Part shown: positions 60,500 to 64,000 of the stretch, piece by piece
How positions within the stretch are numbered: position 1 is the stretch's first letter
How the letters are laid out: every line of letters starts with the position of its first letter
DNA from: Rhodococcus sp. X156
GTDB lineage: Bacteria > Actinomycetota > Actinomycetes > Mycobacteriales > Mycobacteriaceae
Assembly: GCF_004006015.1 (NCBI RefSeq)
Contig: NZ_CP034766.1
Coordinates: forward strand, 496,001-560,000
DNA length: 64,000 bases
Reading direction: 5' to 3'
Notes under the pieces: generated by a model
The model's input: the letters and a program-made list of their open reading frames with translations, nothing else
Told to the model about the DNA's origin: nothing
The model's database searches: none
Program-made: the position numbers and the translations under genes

Positions 60500-61170
60500 G
60501 CCGCCTGGACGTGCGCGTCGCGGTCCTGCTGGCCCTGCTCGGTGCGGCGGCGGTGGTGGTCCTCAGCGTGCTCACCGGCAGCGGGCTCAGCGACGTGGAC
60601 AGCCCCGTGCTGCGCTTCGCCCTGGACCACCGCAGCCCCGGCGCCACCACCTTCTTCGACACCGTCACCAAGCTCGGGGGCACCATCGCGGCCACGGTGG
60701 TGGTGACCGCGGTGGCCGGGTTCGCGGCGCTGCGGCGCTGGTGGGTGCTGGCTGGGCAGGCGGTGGTCACCGGCTTGGGTGCGGTGGTGCTGGTGGTGGG
60801 GCTCAAGCGGTTGTTCGACCGGCAGCGCCCGCCACTGGACACCCGGCTGAACGTGCTGCACTCGCTGTCGTTCCCGTCCGGGCACGCGCTGGGCTCCATG
60901 GTGGCGGCCTACCTGGTGGTGGTGCTGGTGGTCACCTGCACCCGCTCCGTGCTGCTGCGCACCGTGGCCGGGATCGGCGCGGCGCTCTACCTGGCGCTCA
61001 TCGGGGCGTCCCGGCTGTACCTGGCCGTGCACTGGACGACGGACGTGCTGGGCGGGTGGCTCATCGGCGCGGCCTGGGCCACGCTCTGCCTGCTGGTGGC
61101 GGGCTGGGTGCGGACGAGCAGGCCCAGTGCAGCGGTGATCGGCGCCGCCGCGAGCGGCGCCCGCCCCTAG
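60496..61170 (+). CDS. PAP2-family membrane phosphatase
   Basis: A 224-residue membrane phosphatase of the PAP2 type, acting on lipid or prenyl phosphates at the outer membrane face. The three catalytic motifs are present: KRLFDRQRPP, PSGHALGS and SRLYLAVHWTTDVLGG. About six membrane helices surround them. The ATG overlaps the sacsin-like stop. The TAG shares CTAG with the convergent DUF2530 gene. Confidence 0.92.
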   Translation: MSRLDVRVAVLLALLGAAAVVVLSVLTGSGLSDVDSPVLRFALDHRSPGATTFFDTVTKLGGTIAATVVVTAVAGFAALRRWWVLAGQAVVTGLGAVVLVVGLKRLFDRQRPPLDTRLNVLHSLSFPSGHALGSMVAAYLVVVLVVTCTRSVLLRTVAGIGAALYLALIGASRLYLAVHWTTDVLGGWLIGAAWATLCLLVAGWVRTSRPSAAVIGAAASGARP

Positions 61171-61427
61171 GACAGCCCTTGCTGGCTGCCGCGGCTGCCG
61201 CTGCGCACCGCCCGGCGCTGCCAGTAGAAGACGCCGTAGCCCAGCACGCCCAGCGCGGCGCCCACCGCGCAGGTGGCGATGACCATGCTGTTGGTGTGTC
61301 CGGTGGCGGCACGGACGAGCACCACGACCAGGGCCACCACCCAGGCGGCGGTGCCCACGGCGATCACCGGCCGGGGGTCGGCCAGCCGTCGGGGCAGCGG
61401 GGGAGCGGCGGGTGGGTGGTGGGGCAC
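61167..61427 (-). CDS. DUF2530 small membrane protein, Rv0879c-like
   Basis: An 86-residue protein with two membrane helices (VIAVGTAAWVVALVVVLV and MVIATCAVGAALGVLGYGVFYWQRRA). The second helix with its YxxY/W-QRR end is typical of DUF2530. The start is uncertain: GTG 61427 is used; GTG 61463 would extend it into the marR promoter. It converges with the PAP2 gene (stops overlap in CTAG) and is divergent from marR, as Rv0879c is from Rv0880. Confidence 0.78.
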   Translation of the reverse strand: MPHHPPAAPPLPRRLADPRPVIAVGTAAWVVALVVVLVRAATGHTNSMVIATCAVGAALGVLGYGVFYWQRRAVRSGSRGSQQGLS

Positions 61428-61466
61428 CGGTGCATGTAACCACAGCCTCCCCGGTGTGATCACCGC

Positions 61467-61472
61467 TACTGT
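61467..61472 (+). promoter_or_regulatory. -10 element of a leaderless marR transcript
   Basis: TACTGT matches TANNNT and lies six bases before the marR ATG, the distance expected if transcription starts at the ATG itself. No ribosome site is present. Confidence 0.6.
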
Positions 61473-61478
61473 GTGCCC

Positions 61479-61913
61479 ATGACCGAGGAGCGCGACAGCC
61501 AGCTCGCCAGCGATCTCCGGTTGTCCGTGCTGCGTCTCAACCGGAGGCTCCGCGCCCAGCGCACCGACTCCCGGGTCAGCCTCACCCACATCTCCGCGTT
61601 GTCCACCTTGCACGTGTACGGACCCATGACTCCTGGCGCGCTGGCCGCCAAGGAGCGGGTGCAGCCGCCGTCGATGACCCGGATCATCTCGGTGCTGGAA
61701 GACCTCAGCTTCATCGGGCGCAAGCCCCACCCCACCGACGGCCGACAGGTGATCGTCAGCGTGCTCGAGCCCGGTGTGGAGTACCTGCAGGCGGAGATCA
61801 ACGCGCGGGAGGCCTGGCTGGACAGCCGGCTGTCCGAGCTGACCGGGGCGCAGCGCCGCGTCCTGCGCGAGGCCTCCGACATCATCGAGCAGATGGTCGG
61901 CAGCGAGGAGTGA
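61479..61913 (+). CDS. MarR-family transcriptional regulator, Rv0880-like
   Basis: A 144-residue MarR regulator. The winged HTH includes LTHISALSTLHVYGPMTPGALAAKERVQPPSMTRIISVLEDL and the wing IGRKPHPTDGRQVIVSVLEPG. Dimerisation helices lie at both ends. The ATG at 61479 is favoured over GTG 61473 by the position of the -10 element. Context equals Rv0880. Targets and ligand are unknown; the divergent DUF2530 gene and itself are likely candidates. Confidence 0.92.
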   Translation: MTEERDSQLASDLRLSVLRLNRRLRAQRTDSRVSLTHISALSTLHVYGPMTPGALAAKERVQPPSMTRIISVLEDLSFIGRKPHPTDGRQVIVSVLEPGVEYLQAEINAREAWLDSRLSELTGAQRRVLREASDIIEQMVGSEE

Positions 61914-61957
61914 GCTGAGCCGGTCACCGACCGGTGCAGCGCGGACAGGAGGTAGTG

Positions 61958-62866
61958 GTGGCAGCTAACCCCAGCATCGTGGTGGGCGTCGACGGATCGC
62001 CGGCATCAGACCGGGCCGTGCGCTGGGCGGCGGAGGCCGCCCAGCTGCACCACGCCCCGCTGGTGCTGGTCTCGGCGTGGACGGTGTCGATGGCCGCCTA
62101 CGGCGGGATCGGCATGCCCCAGTGGTTCTTCGACGACCAGGTGGCCGAGGCCCGGCGGAAGCTGGAGGCGGCGGAGCAGCTGGTGCGCTCGGTGGCGGGC
62201 GAGCCCGTCAGCCTGGACAAGCAGCTGGTAGCCGGTGCGCCCGCCGAGGCGCTGGTGGAGCTCTCCATCGGCGCCCGGATGGTGGTGGTCGGGGCCCGCG
62301 GGCTCGGTGAGCTCACCAGCGGCCTGGTCGGGTCGGTGAGCTCGGCGGTCTCCCACCACGCCGAGTGTCCGGTGGTGATCCTGCACGACACGGACGTGGC
62401 GCCCGCAGTCACGGGCGAGGGCGAGGGCGATGGCGAGGGCGAGGGCGCGGTGGTGGTCGGCGTGGACGGCTCCGCGGCGAGCGAGCCGGCCCTGGCCATC
62501 GCGTTCGAGGAGGCGTCCCTGCGGGGGGCGGAGCTGGTCGCGGTGCACGCCTGGAGCGACCAGTCGCTGCGCCCGGCCACCCCCGACCGCGGTCTGCCGT
62601 GGGAGTCGATCGAGTCGGCGGAGAAGGCTGCGCTGGCGGAGTCGCTGGCCGGGTTCACCGATCGCTACCCGGACGTGGTGGTGCAGCGGGTGGTGGTGCA
62701 GGACCGCCCGGTGCGGCACCTGCTCGCCTGCTCGGAGGGTGCGCAGCTGCTGGTGGTGGGCTCGAGGGGCCGCGGGGGCTTCCGGGGGCTGCTGCTGGGC
62801 TCCACCAGCACCGCGCTGCTGCACTCCGCGGAGTGCCCGCTGATGATCGTGCGCAACCGCCGCTGA
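61958..62866 (+). CDS. Tandem universal stress protein
   Basis: A 302-residue protein with two UspA domains (about 1-148 and 160-300), typical of actinomycetes. Each starts with the nucleotide-binding strand (VVGVDGSPASDRAV; VVGVDGSAASEPAL) and ends with the G-x2-G-x9-G(S/T) motif (GARGLGELTSGLVGSVSSAV; GSRGRGGFRGLLLGSTSTAL). ATP binding is therefore likely in both. A Gly/Glu linker (GEGEGDGEGEG) joins them. AGGAGG five bases before GTG 61958 decides the start. Such proteins are induced by hypoxia or starvation. Confidence 0.92.
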   Translation: MAANPSIVVGVDGSPASDRAVRWAAEAAQLHHAPLVLVSAWTVSMAAYGGIGMPQWFFDDQVAEARRKLEAAEQLVRSVAGEPVSLDKQLVAGAPAEALVELSIGARMVVVGARGLGELTSGLVGSVSSAVSHHAECPVVILHDTDVAPAVTGEGEGDGEGEGAVVVGVDGSAASEPALAIAFEEASLRGAELVAVHAWSDQSLRPATPDRGLPWESIESAEKAALAESLAGFTDRYPDVVVQRVVVQDRPVRHLLACSEGAQLLVVGSRGRGGFRGLLLGSTSTALLHSAECPLMIVRNRR

Positions 62867-62867
62867 G

Positions 62868-64000
62868 CTAGAGCGCCCAGGTGTGCACGGCCTGGTCGGC
62901 GTGCATCCCCTCGGTGTAGTCGTGCAGCATCTGGGTGAGGGCGCTGCGCCGGTCGGCGCCCTGGCGCTGCAGCTGCGCCACTCGCTCGCGCTGCCACACC
63001 GCGCCGTTGCGGCCGGTCACGCAGCGACCCTCGATCACCCCGAGGTAGCGGTCGATGGCGCGCTGGGACAACCCGTAGGCGATGAGACCCTCGTGCGCCA
63101 GCGGCAGCAGCTTGCGCAGCACCAGCTCGCTCACGCTCATCCAGCCGGCGTCGGGCCAGTACAGCTTGGCGCCCAGCCCGTCCCTGGCGCCGGCGTGCAG
63201 GTTCTCGGTGGCGGCGTCGAAGGACATCTGCGTCCACAGCGGACGCTCGTCGTTGGCCAGCGCCCGCAGCGTGCCGTAGTAGAAGGCGGCGTCGGCCATG
63301 GTGTCCAGCACGCTGGGCCCGGCCGGCAGCACCCGGTTCTCGATCCGCAGGTGAGGCTCGCCGTTGACGGTGTCGTACACCGGGCGGTTCCACCGGTACA
63401 CGGTGCCGTTGTGCATCTTCAGCTCGTGCAGCTCCGGCACCCGCCCGGCAGCGAGCTCGGCCTGCGGGTCCTGCTCGGAGCACACCGGCAGCAGCGCGGG
63501 GAAGTAGCGGGCGTTCTCCTCGAACAGGTCGAAGATGGAGGTGATCCAGCGCTCGCCGAACCACACCCGCGGGCGCACCCCCTGGATGCGCAGCTCCGGC
63601 GATCGGGTGTCGGTGGCCTGCTCGAACACCGGCACCCGGCTCTCGTGCCACAGCGCCGTCTCGGCCAGGAACGGCGAGTTCGCCGCCAGCGCCACCTGCA
63701 CGCCGGACAGGCACTGGGCGGCGTTCCAGTGCGCAGCGAAGGCGTCCGGCTCCACCTGCAGGTGCAGCTGCACCGACGTGCACGCCGCCTCGGGCAGGAT
63801 GGTGTCGGTGCTCACCCGCAGCCGCTCCGGCCGCGCCGCCCCGGGCATGGCCACACCCTCGATGTCCAGCTCGATGTCCTCGCCGCGGGCGGCGAAGATC
63901 TGCTCGTTCAGCAGGTCGTAGCGGGGGTTCTTGGACAGCCACTGGCTGTGGAAGTGCTCCTGGCGCAGGGTGGGCAGCATCCCCACCATCACCAGCTGGC
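62868..64000 (-). CDS. Glutamate-cysteine ligase family protein (C-terminal part)
   Basis: The last 377 residues of a GCS2-family carboxylate-amine ligase; the N-terminus lies beyond the right edge, because the frame remains open through base 64000 (QLVMVGMLPTL is an internal family motif, not a start). Recognisable segments are NPRYDLLNEQIFAARGEDI, CTSVQLHLQVEPD, HNGTVYRWNRPVYD, LRIENRVLPAGPS and FDAATENLHAGARDG. These enzymes couple glutamate to cysteine or a similar amine; the actual substrate is uncertain. It converges with the universal stress protein gene, with one base between the stops. Confidence 0.88.
   Translation of the reverse strand, partial: QLVMVGMLPTLRQEHFHSQWLSKNPRYDLLNEQIFAARGEDIELDIEGVAMPGAARPERLRVSTDTILPEAACTSVQLHLQVEPDAFAAHWNAAQCLSGVQVALAANSPFLAETALWHESRVPVFEQATDTRSPELRIQGVRPRVWFGERWITSIFDLFEENARYFPALLPVCSEQDPQAELAAGRVPELHELKMHNGTVYRWNRPVYDTVNGEPHLRIENRVLPAGPSVLDTMADAAFYYGTLRALANDERPLWTQMSFDAATENLHAGARDGLGAKLYWPDAGWMSVSELVLRKLLPLAHEGLIAYGLSQRAIDRYLGVIEGRCVTGRNGAVWQRERVAQLQRQGADRRSALTQMLHDYTEGMHADQAVHTWAL

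Noticed and set aside
62868-63992. Treating GTG 63992 or the next ATG as the start of the ligase gene.
   Set aside because: The reading frame continues to the window edge, and the residues around it match an internal conserved motif of the family, so the gene is cut by the window boundary.

Overview
The window is a very GC-rich, gene-dense piece of an actinomycete chromosome. Third codon positions are almost all G or C, GTG starts are common, and most neighbouring genes overlap by ATGA or GTGA. It carries a mycofactocin cluster, an Rpf resuscitation factor, MMPL and Cox-type genes. The right half follows the gene order of Mycobacterium tuberculosis Rv0861c-Rv0880 closely: XPB helicase, helicase-associated protein, a small Rv0863-like protein, moaC, mog, moaE, rpfA, moaD, moaA, a YccF protein, cspB, the Rv0875c, Rv0876c and Rv0877 counterparts, DUF2530 and MarR. 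This fits a relative of Mycobacteriales or Pseudonocardiales. The genus cannot be fixed from the sequence alone. No tRNA, rRNA, IS element, prophage or CRISPR array was found.

Layout. 1-6.1 kb: a peptide-type ABC importer with a fused double ATPase, followed by a metallo-beta-lactamase-fold lactonase-like enzyme and a TetR regulator. 6.2-9.2 kb: an MMPL transporter and a DoxX-like protein. 9.2-16.6 kb: the mycofactocin core (mftR divergent from mftA-mftB-mftC-mftD), running straight into two tandem FadH/old-yellow-enzyme-type flavoproteins. 16.8-21.9 kb: a Pro-rich membrane protein, an epimerase divergent from a TetR with twin operators, a pseudouridine synthase and a frameshifted FAD oxidoreductase. 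22-24.7 kb: mftE and mftF, separated from the core, and a DUF309 protein. 25-28.3 kb: a multi-GAF GGDEF-EAL protein. 28.4-36.8 kb: an NDMA-type (mycofactocin-dependent) alcohol dehydrogenase, MoxR and VWA proteins, and a form II coxSLM operon with a small membrane protein and coxG. 36.8-50.1 kb: the XPB/Moco/rpf block with an added mop-modABC molybdate module and a HAD phosphatase. 50.1-64 kb: yccF, an attenuator-like leader in front of an acyl-CoA ligase, cspB, the Rv0875c-Rv0880-like block with an added sacsin-type ATPase and PAP2 phosphatase, a tandem universal stress protein, and the C-terminal part of a glutamate-cysteine ligase.

Two themes tie the genes together. One is redox cofactor metabolism: the peptide-derived cofactor mycofactocin sits with candidate client enzymes (alcohol dehydrogenase, OYE flavoproteins, FAD oxidoreductase). 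The other is molybdenum: molybdate uptake, Moco synthesis and a molybdenum hydroxylase (CoxSLM). Four sites matching the actinobacterial Crp/GlxR pattern TGTGA-N6-TCACA lie upstream of the FAD oxidoreductase, the alcohol dehydrogenase, coxS and rpf, so a cAMP-responsive regulator may coordinate these nutrient-limitation genes. The rpf leader also carries what looks like a c-di-AMP (ydaO-type) riboswitch.
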